This document shows, in pieces, positions 9,730 through 19,219 of a stretch of DNA of 64,000 bases; the first letter of the stretch is position 1, and each line of letters opens with the position of its first letter. The position numbers and the translations under genes were made by a program. Origin of the DNA: Luminiphilus syltensis NOR5-1B (GTDB taxonomy: Bacteria > Pseudomonadota > Gammaproteobacteria > Pseudomonadales > Halieaceae); the NCBI RefSeq assembly GCF_000158175.1, contig NZ_DS999411.1, positions 2,927,674 to 2,991,673 on the forward strand, given 5' to 3'. A model generated the notes under the pieces. The model had not been told where the DNA came from. It did not search any database and saw nothing but the letters and a program-made list of their open reading frames with translations.

Positions 9730-10117
9730 AAACTTCACCACGTATTGATACATAAGCAAAAAGTGGCGCAAGTATCCGGGATCCCAGGAAACCAGCGCAA
9801 CCGTATTACCCGTCCCGCTGCCTCACTTTCGTAATCCCTCCGAGCCTTTTTCTGCCGGGGGCAGGCCCGCAGTAACTGCACCGACAGCGAAGGAGCTGCG
9901 CGCCGCCAGCAGCTGCAGGGAGACAGCGGCAGCAACGGGACGTCGCGCGGTTTACCCCGCCCAGAATGGCGATTTATCGAGCCCTGGGTATCAAACGACG
10001 ACGAATCGGGAACACGACCGATTGCGCGTGCACGGCGATAATCACGCGCTGACAGCGCTGGGTAATCGAGGGATGGCCGGGACGGTTAGCAACCGTGATT
10101 TCCGTTAAAGGGCTCGA
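9730..10117. other. gene-free stretch between SDR and decarboxylase
   Basis: I see no convincing gene here. The stretch contains the upstream region of the SDR and the 3' flank of the decarboxylase. A small 6-bp inverted repeat with a 3-nt loop (ACGGTT-AGC-AACCGT, 10082-10096) lies just past the decarboxylase stop. It is not followed by a T-run on either strand, so I do not call it a terminator with confidence. Confidence 0.5.
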
Positions 10118-11851
10118 TCAGTCGATCGACTCCAGCAGATCCTGTGTCACGGCCACGAGGCGATCGATGAGTTCCTCAACCATTCGATCATTATCGAGGT
10201 AGGGGTTCATAATGACCATGCGCACGACGGTCAGTTGGCTGGCATCGATCGCCCCCGACCAACCCGCCACCATCTCGGTGACGAGCGCGCGGTAATTATC
10301 GGTACCCAAGGCCGTTTGCGTTACCGAAAAATCGCGACAGGCTCGAAACGCCTGGGTTAGAGCGACCGCGCGATGATTCACCGAAGCAAGACTTTCGCCC
10401 TCCCGTGCCACCGTAAAACAAGCAATATTACTGTCGCTTGCCGGCACCATGCGGATGTCATCGATGCTCTCGGCCAGAGCGGTAAAGAACCGCCCCGTCA
10501 GCTCGATATTGCGATTGAGGATTGCGCCATGACCCGCAGCGGTCAGCGGCAGCACCTTCGCACTCAATAGCACAGCGCCGGCGCCGGTGGCCGCACGGGA
10601 GCCCTCAAGCGTTGTCGACCAGGTCGGGTAATCGGGATTCTCCGTTTTTACCAGATACGGCGCCTCGATACTCGATACCGCGTAGTTTCTGGCGTTGGGC
10701 ACCAGGAAAGCTCCGCAGGCGTAGGGAACAAACCCCAGCTTATGCGGATCCAGGGTGATTGAGTCAATGTCAGGCAAACTTTGCAGCGCGGTTTGCGCGG
10801 GCTTACCCAGAGCGGAACTGCCATCACGGAAGGTGCTGCAGAGATAACCGCCGTAAGCGGCGTCCACATGGTGCCAAATGTGTAGGCCCTCCCGCTCTCT
10901 GTACTCGGCCAATATCCCGGCGATCTCATCCAGCGGGTCTATCATGCCGAGCTCGGTGGAACCGGCAACAGACACCACCATCAAAATCGGGCGCCCCTCG
11001 GCTCGGGCACGTTCGATATTTGCCCGCAGTGCTGCCGGCTTTACACGCCCCTCGCGGTCGAGTTCCGTGGCCCAGATGGCGCTTTCACTCAATCCGAAGA
11101 CATTGGCGCATTTCGGCCAGGAATAATGCTTATTTCCCGGGACCATCACCACAGGCTCGGGGAATTCAATCCCCAACTCATCGCGATAAAAACGCGCCGT
11201 GCTCCAGGTGCCCTGCAACACCCAGCTGCGACTGCGCAGCATCTCTTCGCTGATATTGAAATCGGATTGCGCCTTGTGAAATGCGTCCCAACCCATATGC
11301 GCATGATCAAACAGCGTCGCTTCAGAGGCGTCTTTCTCGAGCAGGTAGGCGCCCATCGCCAGCCAGTGATCAAGACGATAGCGGGCGCGCCAGAAGCCTT
11401 CAAAATTGGCGACCGTTCCCCCGGAAGTGAAATGCCCACAGGCGGGCTCAACCGGAAATCCAACCAACTCCGCCAGGATATTTATCGCGGCAATCTCTAT
11501 GTGGGAACCCGCTGCGGCAGCCTCTCGCGAAGCCAGATTCGGATTCTCCAGGAGCACCGCCATATGACCCATCAAGGCCGGGATTGAGGTATCGGAGATC
11601 ATGTGGCCCAGATACCGTGGGCTGAACGTGGGGATCTCCTGTTCAAGGGTAGCAAGCAGCTCGTTAAGGGCAGCCTGCTGCTCCTCCGCCGACACTCCCT
11701 CCCCGGGGCTCCAGAGCGGATCCTCGGTGAACAATTGCCGGCGCCGGTGCACAAGTGCATCGAACATCTGTGACCACAGCGCATTGAACTCTTCAGAGAA
11801 TTCGGCTTTGGGACCGACGAAAAGCGGCTGCTTACCCTTGATCGCTGTCAC
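10118..11851 (-). CDS. PLP-dependent group II decarboxylase
   Basis: About 577 aa, aspartate-aminotransferase-fold (type II) decarboxylase of the glutamate/aromatic-amino-acid/tyrosine family. Visible: FTSGGTVANFEG (about residue 145, cofactor phosphate binding), HVDAAYGGY (conserved Asp and aromatic-stacking region), and DPHKLGFVPYACG, whose lysine forms the PLP aldimine. It is longer than typical GadB and closest in plan to the TyDC/PanP-like group. The exact amino-acid substrate is unknown. AGGAG sits 9 nt before GTG at 11851, which I prefer to TTG at 11860. Its neighbour is an AvtA-like aminotransferase on the opposite strand. Confidence 0.85.
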   Translation of the reverse strand: MTAIKGKQPLFVGPKAEFSEEFNALWSQMFDALVHRRRQLFTEDPLWSPGEGVSAEEQQAALNELLATLEQEIPTFSPRYLGHMISDTSIPALMGHMAVLLENPNLASREAAAAGSHIEIAAINILAELVGFPVEPACGHFTSGGTVANFEGFWRARYRLDHWLAMGAYLLEKDASEATLFDHAHMGWDAFHKAQSDFNISEEMLRSRSWVLQGTWSTARFYRDELGIEFPEPVVMVPGNKHYSWPKCANVFGLSESAIWATELDREGRVKPAALRANIERARAEGRPILMVVSVAGSTELGMIDPLDEIAGILAEYREREGLHIWHHVDAAYGGYLCSTFRDGSSALGKPAQTALQSLPDIDSITLDPHKLGFVPYACGAFLVPNARNYAVSSIEAPYLVKTENPDYPTWSTTLEGSRAATGAGAVLLSAKVLPLTAAGHGAILNRNIELTGRFFTALAESIDDIRMVPASDSNIACFTVAREGESLASVNHRAVALTQAFRACRDFSVTQTALGTDNYRALVTEMVAGWSGAIDASQLTVVRMVIMNPYLDNDRMVEELIDRLVAVTQDLLESID

Positions 11852-11996
11852 GTGTTGCAACTCCTATGGTCGAAATAACTACCGGTGCAATTTGAAGTGA
11901 TGGTCGAACCCGGCCACATCAGATCATCCCTCACACATGCTACATTGTACCGATATAAAACCCCGAAAAACGTAACGCTCGAGTACAGTTGCCAGT

Positions 11997-13250
11997 ATGG
12001 AATTCTCGCTTCACGCCAATCGCCTCAGCCACGAGAGCGGGACTGTTCAATTAATGGAAGATCTGGAGGTGGCCCGTCAATTCGAGGGCCCGGTGAGCAT
12101 GCTCGGTGGCGGCAACCCGGCACATATCGACGCCGTTGAGCAACGGTTCCGCGAACAGATGCAGCACATCGCCAATGACCAGACGACCTTCGCCCGAATG
12201 GTCGGCGACTATGATGCGCCCAAGGGTAATTCCCGCTTCATCACCCTGCTCGCTGATATGCTCAACCGGCAATTTGACTGGGGACTCACCCCCGACAACA
12301 TAGCCATCACCAACGGCAGCCAAAGCAGCTTTGGTCTTATTTTCAACCTGCTCGCCGGTGATTTTCCAGACGGTAACTTCAGGCCCGTATTACTCCCGAT
12401 TACTCCCGAATATGTGGGCTATGCAGATGTCGGAATCGCCAGTCAGCCCCTCTTTGAGGGGCATCGCCCCACCATTGAGCGCCTGCCGGACCAGATGTTC
12501 AAATACCGAATCGATCTCTCCTCGCTGCACATCGATAAACGCTACGGTGCCGTTTGTGTTTCACGTCCGACGAATCCGACCGGCAATGTCATTACCGATG
12601 CCGAGCTGGATAGCCTCTCAAAGCGTTGTGAACAACACCGCGTTCCCCTGATCATAGACGGTGCCTACGGGCTACCCTTTCCTGGTATCCTGTTCAAAGC
12701 GGCGAAACCCCGCTGGAATACCAACACCGTGCTCTGCCTGAGCTTGTCCAAACTCGGGCTCGCGGGTCTGCGAACCGGCATCGTCATCGCCGACACACCG
12801 TTGATCGAACTGATACGTAACGGCAACGCCATTAACGCCCTGGCGCCCAGTCGCGTGGGTCCTGAGCTTATTGCACCGCTGCTGCCGAACGACGAATTGC
12901 TGACGCTTTGCCGAGACCATATACGCCCGTTCTACGAGACGCGGTCAGCGTGGGCGATTGATCGAGTAAAACACCATCTGGGACACCTCCCCATCCGCAT
13001 CCATCAATCGGAGGGCGCCATTTTCCTCTGGATTTGGTTTGAGGACCTTCCCGTCACCAGCGACACCCTGTATCGGTCGCTTGCCCAACAGGGGGTTTTC
13101 GTCCTCTCCGGACACCACTTCTTCCCGGGACTACAGGACGACTGGCGCCACCGCCACCAGTGCATCCGGATCAATTTTGCGGCACCGGAATCGAGCCTGG
13201 AGCGGGGCCTTGGCATCATTGCCCAAACCGTTGCCGCGCTTTATCCCTGA
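11997..13250 (+). CDS. avtA: AvtA-like valine-pyruvate aminotransferase
   Basis: A 417-aa fold-type-I aminotransferase matching AvtA in length and character. It opens with a PVSMLGGGNPAHI motif near residue 34. ITNGSQSSFGLIFNLL is the PLP-phosphate site. SRPTNPTGNVIT contains the conserved Asn, and SLSKLGLAGLRTG holds the Schiff-base lysine and phosphate-binding Arg. The C-terminal NFAAPES carries the carboxylate-binding region. AvtA makes valine from 2-oxoisovalerate using alanine. Given the neighbouring decarboxylase, ATP-grasp and P450 genes, a different acceptor in a small secondary pathway is possible. Confidence 0.8.
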   Translation: MEFSLHANRLSHESGTVQLMEDLEVARQFEGPVSMLGGGNPAHIDAVEQRFREQMQHIANDQTTFARMVGDYDAPKGNSRFITLLADMLNRQFDWGLTPDNIAITNGSQSSFGLIFNLLAGDFPDGNFRPVLLPITPEYVGYADVGIASQPLFEGHRPTIERLPDQMFKYRIDLSSLHIDKRYGAVCVSRPTNPTGNVITDAELDSLSKRCEQHRVPLIIDGAYGLPFPGILFKAAKPRWNTNTVLCLSLSKLGLAGLRTGIVIADTPLIELIRNGNAINALAPSRVGPELIAPLLPNDELLTLCRDHIRPFYETRSAWAIDRVKHHLGHLPIRIHQSEGAIFLWIWFEDLPVTSDTLYRSLAQQGVFVLSGHHFFPGLQDDWRHRHQCIRINFAAPESSLERGLGIIAQTVAALYP

Positions 13251-13347
13251 TTGGCATCACCACTCAGGTAGGCTCCGAGGACAATTGTTTTTGACATCAT
13301 GCCGACAAAGCCTGAGAGTCGTTGCCATCTGATGACCGATAACCCGT

Positions 13348-14517
13348 ATGTCGACCACCGTTCTACTGACCCTGGGACGCTTTCCCAAAGCGCTATCACT
13401 CGCAAGAGCCTTGCATCGCGGTGGCTTCAGAGTTGTTGTGGCGGACCCCTTTCGCTGGCATCTGTGCCAGGTCTCCAACTGCGTCAGTAAGAGCTACCGG
13501 GTCACCGCACCCAATACCGACCGCGCGAAATACATCGACGACCTGTTGCGCATCGTAGACGTTGAAGCCGTCGACCTTGTTATCCCCGTATCCGAAGAAG
13601 TCGTCAGTACCGTCGAAATCAGCGATCACCTACCAGCTTCTACGCAATTGCTTAGTGGCGACAAGGCTGTTGTGGACGCACTGCATGACAAGCAGCGCTT
13701 TGGCGCGCGTGCCGTAGCACTCGGACTACCCACCCCTGCAACCTGGCTGTCCAACGATCGAGAGGCCCAGGCGTTTACACGGAGCAACGCGTTCATCACC
13801 AAGCCCCTTAACGGCTGCTCCGGGATTGGCTTCAAGTGGCACGCCGCGGGAGAGACTCCGGTTGAGGTCGGCCCCGACACACTGCTACAGCAAGCCATAG
13901 AGGGCACAACCATAAGCACGCTCTCACTGATACATCGCGGCAAGGTTATCGGCACCACCGTCTACGAGGGCTTGGTCTATGCCGGCACCGTAGCCATCGC
14001 CTTTGAACGGAAGTCCGCGATGACCGCCGTGCTCGAATGGGTGAACGCCTACTGCGAGCATCTCGATTACACCGGCTTTATTGCCTTCGATTTTATTGTC
14101 GACTCGCAACACACCGCCTGGGGAATCGAATGTAATCCGCGCCTGACCAGTGGCATTCACTTTTTTGATCCCGACAGTCTCGCCAACGGAATTGGCGCGT
14201 TGTGCCACGCTGACACGGCTATTGAGGCTTCCAGAGGATCACACTGTCAATGGGGCTACAGCGTATTGACCGAGGCGTACCGCCACATTTTTAATCCGGC
14301 ACGCTTCCGTGCACACCTTTCGGCACTTTTCCGGTCCCGGGATGTGGTCTGGGACTTCAGGGACCCGCTGCCTTTTTTACTGATGACGCCACTCTCGTGG
14401 GAGATCCTCTGGCCCGCCATAACCACGGATATGAGCCTTGGCGAGGCGAGTCAGCGAGACATCGCGGCGCTGTGGAGCCCCCAACACCCAAAAAGCGATA
14501 ATCAGGATCCTTCATGA
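13348..14517 (+). CDS. ATP-grasp domain ligase
   Basis: A 389-aa protein of the ATP-grasp superfamily. The preATP-grasp Rossmann-like N-terminus (TVLLTLGRFPKALSLARAL) is followed by VIPVSEEVV. The ATP-binding lid has FITKPLNGCSGIGFKW near residue 150, and the catalytic metal site reads GIECNPRLTSGIHFF near residue 270. Such enzymes join a carboxylate to an amine or thiol through an acyl phosphate. The substrate is not predictable. The stop lies within the 3' end of the converging P450 gene (16-nt overlap). It may be co-transcribed with avtA 97 nt upstream. Confidence 0.8.
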   Translation: MSTTVLLTLGRFPKALSLARALHRGGFRVVVADPFRWHLCQVSNCVSKSYRVTAPNTDRAKYIDDLLRIVDVEAVDLVIPVSEEVVSTVEISDHLPASTQLLSGDKAVVDALHDKQRFGARAVALGLPTPATWLSNDREAQAFTRSNAFITKPLNGCSGIGFKWHAAGETPVEVGPDTLLQQAIEGTTISTLSLIHRGKVIGTTVYEGLVYAGTVAIAFERKSAMTAVLEWVNAYCEHLDYTGFIAFDFIVDSQHTAWGIECNPRLTSGIHFFDPDSLANGIGALCHADTAIEASRGSHCQWGYSVLTEAYRHIFNPARFRAHLSALFRSRDVVWDFRDPLPFLLMTPLSWEILWPAITTDMSLGEASQRDIAALWSPQHPKSDNQDPS

Positions 14518-15881
14518 CGCGCGATCCGACAGTTGATTTGCTGCGCCGGGCGGGTGGTCAGCCTCGCTGCCGGTCGGACCTGCAGCGCGGGATCCACGGC
14601 AAAATCAAAACTACGGATCAGCTCGGCAATAATCAGAATCCCCTCGGTTTGCGCAAAGCCCGCACCGACACAGGTATGCGGACCCGCACCGAAGGGAATG
14701 TAGGCGCCAGGCGTCAACCCATCCTCGTTCTCCGGAAGAAAACGTTCGGGTATAAAGCAGTGGGGATTCTGCCAGTGGGCGTCATGACGATGCAGCGTCC
14801 AGGGCGCGATCATGACCAGAGCCCCCCGCTTGATGCGTCGACCACCGATTTCTGTGGCCTTGAGGGCAACTCTGGGAAGAAAGGTAATGGGTGGATACAG
14901 GCGCAACGTCTCACGAAACACAGCACGGACCAGCGGGAGCTGTTTGGTGTGTTCGAAGCTGATATCGCCGTCGCCGACGACCGCTGCTATTTCAGCGCGA
15001 AGCTGCTGCACCCGAGCCGGCTGACGGGCGAGAATATAAAATACCCAGGTCAGCACACTGGCCGTGGTTTCATGGCCTGCCAGAAAAAAGACGCCCAACT
15101 GATCGATCAATTCCTCCCGGGTAAACGCGAGCCCATCGTCTTTATCCCGGGCGGCAATCACGGCGCTGGCAATATCGTTGAAGTCGGCGCCTGGCTCCAG
15201 GTGGGGGTCAATCAGCGATCCCAGATGAGATCGAATACGAGCGCAGGCGGACAGGACGCCTGGCGGCTGCGGCGCCTCGCTCCAGGCCGGCTGAAAAATA
15301 AGACGGAAAATATCGACCTGAGCCACCGAGCGCTCGAACTCGGTGAAATCCTCGAAGACTTCCCGCGCGACGTTGGAATCAAGGGAGGTCGAAAATACCG
15401 TGCGACAGATGATGTCCGCGGTCAGGTGACTCATTGTCATATCCAGCGAAATCGATTCCCCGTCGCGGGCAGCGCCATCGAGTGTCGAAACATGGTCGCG
15501 CACCGCCTCGCCCATGGCAGAGAAAGCGTGGGTGATTCGCATCAGCGAAAAAGCCGGGTCGATCATCGCTCGCTGGCGACGCCACCTGTCACCGTCCGTG
15601 ACGAAAATCGATTGGCCAATCAGCGGCTCCAGGGCATTGACCATCAAGTCACTTTTCGGAAAAACTCCGTCGGGGTCCTTCAGGATGTGGCGAATATCGT
15701 CGGGGCGATTGAAAAGCACCGTGGAACGGCGCGAGTAGCCGAGATTGCCCACCGCAAATCGATAGGCAGCGGCCGGCAGGAGTTCAAGAAGATTGCCATC
15801 ACCACGCCAGATAACCCTGAGCAACGACGGCAAAGCCGGCATCGGTTTGGGATGCGGCGGTCTGTAAAAATCATCAGTCAT
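14502..15881 (-). CDS. cytochrome P450
   Basis: A 459-aa soluble-type P450. The diagnostic motifs are all present: I-helix oxygen-binding AGHETTAS, K-helix FRETLRLYPP (ExxR), the PERF-like FIPERFLPEN, and the haem loop FGAGPHTCVGAG whose cysteine is the axial ligand. It has no N-terminal membrane anchor. It is likely to take electrons from a 2Fe-2S ferredoxin such as the one at 8475-8795. I start at ATG 15881 (MTDDFYRPPH); an in-frame TTG at 15899 is the alternative. It diverges from the membrane ORF-crtD pair by 47 nt. The substrate is unknown. Confidence 0.92.
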   Translation of the reverse strand: MTDDFYRPPHPKPMPALPSLLRVIWRGDGNLLELLPAAAYRFAVGNLGYSRRSTVLFNRPDDIRHILKDPDGVFPKSDLMVNALEPLIGQSIFVTDGDRWRRQRAMIDPAFSLMRITHAFSAMGEAVRDHVSTLDGAARDGESISLDMTMSHLTADIICRTVFSTSLDSNVAREVFEDFTEFERSVAQVDIFRLIFQPAWSEAPQPPGVLSACARIRSHLGSLIDPHLEPGADFNDIASAVIAARDKDDGLAFTREELIDQLGVFFLAGHETTASVLTWVFYILARQPARVQQLRAEIAAVVGDGDISFEHTKQLPLVRAVFRETLRLYPPITFLPRVALKATEIGGRRIKRGALVMIAPWTLHRHDAHWQNPHCFIPERFLPENEDGLTPGAYIPFGAGPHTCVGAGFAQTEGILIIAELIRSFDFAVDPALQVRPAARLTTRPAQQINCRIARHEGS

Positions 15882-15928
15882 GGGCGATCGCCAGAGCAAG
15901 ATGCGCCGGAGTATGGAGTGAGTCTGTA

Positions 15929-16675
15929 ATGATGTCGAGCCACCAACTTTTTGAGGTCCTTGTCGCCATCCATATCACCTCAGGAAGCATTGGCTTACTG
16001 AGTTTTTGGGTACCCGTTGTCGGTCGCAAGGGCGCGATGACCCATCGGCGCTTCGGCAAACTCTTCATCATCACCATGTTAATCACCGGCACCGTCGCCG
16101 TCGGTATCGCGCTCACCACCCTGAGTGACCCGGTCGGTACCCACCCCCACCTGTCCACCCACCCCATTTTTTCGGATAGCGCAATAATCAGCGGTATTTT
16201 TGGCTGGATGATGCTCTACCTGGCGGTACTCACGATCAACCTGAGCTGGCATGGATGGCTGGTCATCAGACACCGACGCGAACCGCAAATGAACCGTGCC
16301 TGGCACAATTTGCTGTCGCAGTTGGTATTGACCCTCGTGGCGATCAACTGCGCCTGGCAAGGCTGGTTGATCGAGCAACCGCTGATGATTGGAATATCGA
16401 TGGTCGGCTTTGCCACGGTGGCAACCAACCTCTGGTACCTCTACCGAATCCCGCAGACGCCGGTAAACCGCCTGCGTGAACATATCAAGGCGCTGGTGGG
16501 TGCGGGCATCTCGGTCTACACCGCCTTCTTTGCCTTCGGCGCGGTGCGCCTCATGCCTGAACTCGCGCTCACGCCGGCGCTGTGGGCGGTACCGCTGGTG
16601 GTGGGCCTGACGCTTATTTTTTACCACCGCTGGTCCGTGGCACAACAGTTCGCACGATCGGGGAAAGCAGCGTGA
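15929..16675 (+). CDS. conserved membrane protein of unknown function, coupled to crtD
   Basis: A 248-aa polytopic protein with about 7 hydrophobic helices. Features: MTHRRFGKLFIITML in the first loop, a second loop with RHRREPQMNRAWHN, and a late helix pair AGISVYTAFFAFGAVRLMP. It recalls the DUF2306-type membrane proteins but I cannot name it with certainty. Its stop overlaps the crtD GTG start (GTGA), implying coupled translation. It may therefore be a membrane partner in carotenoid or pigment-membrane biology, but that is inference. Confidence 0.75.
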   Translation: MMSSHQLFEVLVAIHITSGSIGLLSFWVPVVGRKGAMTHRRFGKLFIITMLITGTVAVGIALTTLSDPVGTHPHLSTHPIFSDSAIISGIFGWMMLYLAVLTINLSWHGWLVIRHRREPQMNRAWHNLLSQLVLTLVAINCAWQGWLIEQPLMIGISMVGFATVATNLWYLYRIPQTPVNRLREHIKALVGAGISVYTAFFAFGAVRLMPELALTPALWAVPLVVGLTLIFYHRWSVAQQFARSGKAA

Positions 16676-18159
16676 CCCGTCCACCGCGAGTGGCGGTCAT
16701 CGGCGCCGGTGCCGGTGGTCTCGCAGCCGCTATCGATCTCTCACGGCAGGGCTGCGCAGTCACCGTCATTGACCGCGCGCCGAAGCCGGGCGGCAAGATG
16801 CGCAATCTCGACGTTAACGGCAAACCGATCGCAGCGGGGCCTACGGTCTTTACCATGCGCTGGGTGTTTGATGGCCTGTTCTCCGACGCCGATACTGCGC
16901 TTGAGCAGCGTCTCAATCTCAGTGAAGCCTCGGTGCTGGCGAGGCATGCCTGGACCGATGGCGATCGACTTGATCTCCACGCCAGTATTGACGACAGCGT
17001 ACGTGCAATCGCCGAATTTTCGGGCCCCACCGACGCCAGTGCCTACCGGCGATTTTGTGGCGAAAGCCAGGGTATCTACGACACCCTCAGGGATACCTTC
17101 ATGGGCGCGCAACGCCCCAATCCGCTATCGCTGACTCATCGCGTGGGTCTAAGCCGCATACACAAATTGCTACAAACCCTACCCCACGTTTCACTGTGGT
17201 CGCGGTTGAGTAAGCATTTCGAGGATCCTCGGCTGGTCCAGCTGTTCGCGCGTTACTCAACCTATGTCGGCTCGTCTCCTTTTCAGGCACCTGCCACGCT
17301 GATGTTGATCGCTCATGTCGAACAATCCGGTGTCTGGCTTGTGGATGGGGGAATGTCTGCGGTTGCACAAGCCATGGTAACGCTGGCCGAGGAGCGTGGT
17401 ACCCGACTTCACTTCGGTGACGGTGTCGATGAAATCACCACCGCCAACGGGGCAGTGAACGGTGTCGTGCTCGACAGCGGTGAGACACTCCCTGTAGATG
17501 CGGTCGTTTACAACGGCGACTATACGGCCCTCAATCAAAGTCTATTACCCGCCGCAATGCGTAGTAAAATTCCCTCGCGTAAGGTCAATCAACGTGGCCT
17601 TTCCGCCATAACCTGGTGTATCGATGGAACCACCCGTGGCTTCCCGATGGCTTTCCACAATGTCCTGTTCGCCGACGATTACCATCGCGAGTTCGGCGAT
17701 ATATTCAATCATCAAAGGATTACCCCGCGCCCCACGGTGTATATCTGCGCTCAGGATCGCAACGGTGGCCCCGCGATTAGTGACAATGAACGAATGCTGA
17801 TGCTGATTAATGCACCCGCCAATGGCGACACCGAAGCATGGCCCGAATCGGTGCTTGAATCCTGGTACCAACGCGCCTGCGAGCTGTGTGAACAGTGCGG
17901 GCTGACCCTCTCAGCCGACCGTCAAAACCGGCTGGCCACCAGTCCGAAGGATTTCCACCAGCGCTTCCCGGCGAGTGGCGGTTCGCTCTACGGCGGCGCC
18001 TCCCAGGGTATGTGGTCAAGTTTCTCCCGGCCCGGGGCGCGAGCTCCGATCCGCGGCCTCTATCTCGCGGGGGGAACGGTACATCCCGGACCCGGCGTTC
18101 CGATGGCGACATTGTCAGGACGACTGGCCGCCGCTGCGCTAATGGCGGATCAGCTCTGA
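16672..18159 (+). CDS. crtD: CrtD, hydroxyneurosporene/methoxyneurosporene desaturase
   Basis: A 495-aa FAD-dependent carotenoid 3,4-desaturase of the CrtI superfamily. The N-terminal FAD site is VAVIGAGAGGLAAAIDLSRQG. The C-terminal signature is GLYLAGGTVHPGPGVPMATLSG, the CrtD form of the FAD-binding C-motif. GAAxPGG-like KPGGKMRNLDV and SGGSLYGGASQGMW are also family-typical. It introduces the C-3,4 double bond after CrtC hydration in spheroidene/spirilloxanthin synthesis. I choose the GTG at 16672, which has GGGGAAAG upstream and overlaps the preceding stop. An in-frame extension to 16582 would lie inside the membrane ORF. Confidence 0.93.
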   Translation: MTRPPRVAVIGAGAGGLAAAIDLSRQGCAVTVIDRAPKPGGKMRNLDVNGKPIAAGPTVFTMRWVFDGLFSDADTALEQRLNLSEASVLARHAWTDGDRLDLHASIDDSVRAIAEFSGPTDASAYRRFCGESQGIYDTLRDTFMGAQRPNPLSLTHRVGLSRIHKLLQTLPHVSLWSRLSKHFEDPRLVQLFARYSTYVGSSPFQAPATLMLIAHVEQSGVWLVDGGMSAVAQAMVTLAEERGTRLHFGDGVDEITTANGAVNGVVLDSGETLPVDAVVYNGDYTALNQSLLPAAMRSKIPSRKVNQRGLSAITWCIDGTTRGFPMAFHNVLFADDYHREFGDIFNHQRITPRPTVYICAQDRNGGPAISDNERMLMLINAPANGDTEAWPESVLESWYQRACELCEQCGLTLSADRQNRLATSPKDFHQRFPASGGSLYGGASQGMWSSFSRPGARAPIRGLYLAGGTVHPGPGVPMATLSGRLAAAALMADQL

Positions 18160-18211
18160 TGCACCGCCGCTGACACTGCGTACCCGGCACACTGGCCCCG
18201 GGCGGGATGCG

Positions 18212-19126
18212 CTAGAGCGCGCCCCAAAACGTGTCCAGCGCCTCAAATGTCGCCTCGGGCAGCTCCCACTGGGGAATCCCCCGGCTCGGCGACACTCGTT
18301 TTGCAGACCAGTTTTTATGGTGATCGAGCAACTCCGGTAAACGCTCAAAACCGATGTTCGGATCCTCATCGAACAGCACCAACGCAGGCACCTCGACGCG
18401 CCCGTACAAGGCTTCGATGGCCTGCCTGGAAAATAGGCTGAAGGTAAGAAAGGCCAGCGCAGCAAACCGGGCATTGGGTTGTCGGGTGGTCTTCACCGCA
18501 TAATCAACCAACTCATCGGGCGCACGACCGACAAAGGCCTTGTTCAAAAAGAAACGAACACTCGGTCGAGTGCGAAGCACACTGTAAATACTGGACCCGA
18601 TGAGCGCTTTGGAGAAGACACGTTTCGCGTTTTCTCCGAACTTATCGCCCGGGGGATTACGCTCACCCAGCCCTGTCGGTGAAATTGCCACCAGGCTGTG
18701 GCAGCGTAATCCGTGATCGACGATGGCTCGGGCGACGAATTCCGAGGTCAGTGACAAGGCGATGATATCCGGCGGATCGCCATCCAGCGAATCCACCATG
18801 GCCGAGATCGCAGCGCCGAAAAACTCAGCGCTGTAGCCGGTTTGAGGACGATCCGAAATGCCAAACCCGGGCAGATCGAAAGCTACAACGGGCCGTGTGC
18901 CGCGATAATGCTCAAACAATGGCCGCATTTCCATGCTGCTCGGAGCAGCATTGATGCTATGCAGCAGTACCAATGGTCGACCGCTCGGGTTATCTTCCCT
19001 GTAATATCGGCATTGCGTCGTCGAATTGATCGCGACACTGCCGATATCGGCATCGATCGCCGGTGGTAGCGTTGGCGCGTTCGGGCTTTTATTCAAAATA
19101 AGGTCTCCGGAAAGTAACGAAATCAC
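18212..19126 (-). CDS. alpha/beta-hydrolase-fold protein with degenerate active site
   Basis: A 304-aa alpha/beta-hydrolase homologue: oxyanion region LVLLHSINAAPSSMEM (residues 52-67), strand VVAFDLPGFGISDRP, and a lid helix region. The nucleophile elbow reads IIALSLTSEF (S125) instead of GxSxG. At the position of the catalytic histidine (usually GHxxHxExP) the sequence is SRGIPQWELPE (residues 281-291), with no His. The family is clear, but classical hydrolase chemistry looks lost. It sits between crtD (convergent) and bchI (divergent, 93 nt), a conserved-looking place inside the photosynthesis cluster. It is distinct from bchO. Confidence 0.75.
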   Translation of the reverse strand: MISLLSGDLILNKSPNAPTLPPAIDADIGSVAINSTTQCRYYREDNPSGRPLVLLHSINAAPSSMEMRPLFEHYRGTRPVVAFDLPGFGISDRPQTGYSAEFFGAAISAMVDSLDGDPPDIIALSLTSEFVARAIVDHGLRCHSLVAISPTGLGERNPPGDKFGENAKRVFSKALIGSSIYSVLRTRPSVRFFLNKAFVGRAPDELVDYAVKTTRQPNARFAALAFLTFSLFSRQAIEALYGRVEVPALVLFDEDPNIGFERLPELLDHHKNWSAKRVSPSRGIPQWELPEATFEALDTFWGAL

Positions 19127-19219
19127 TGCGAACTGATGGCCATACCAATCCAGAACACCGCTTTGGGGCAGTCGCCCCGAGCATCAGCATACAACGCTTA
19201 ATCGAGGAGCGAAGAAAAC

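Noticed and set aside
10082-10096. Hairpin as decarboxylase terminator
   Set aside because: The 6-bp stem is not followed by a T-run in the direction of transcription.
14514-15929. 471-codon open frame on the + strand
   Set aside because: It is exactly antisense to the P450 gene, whose haem, I-helix and ExxR motifs prove the coding strand. The antisense product has no recognisable fold and arises from GC-rich codon use.
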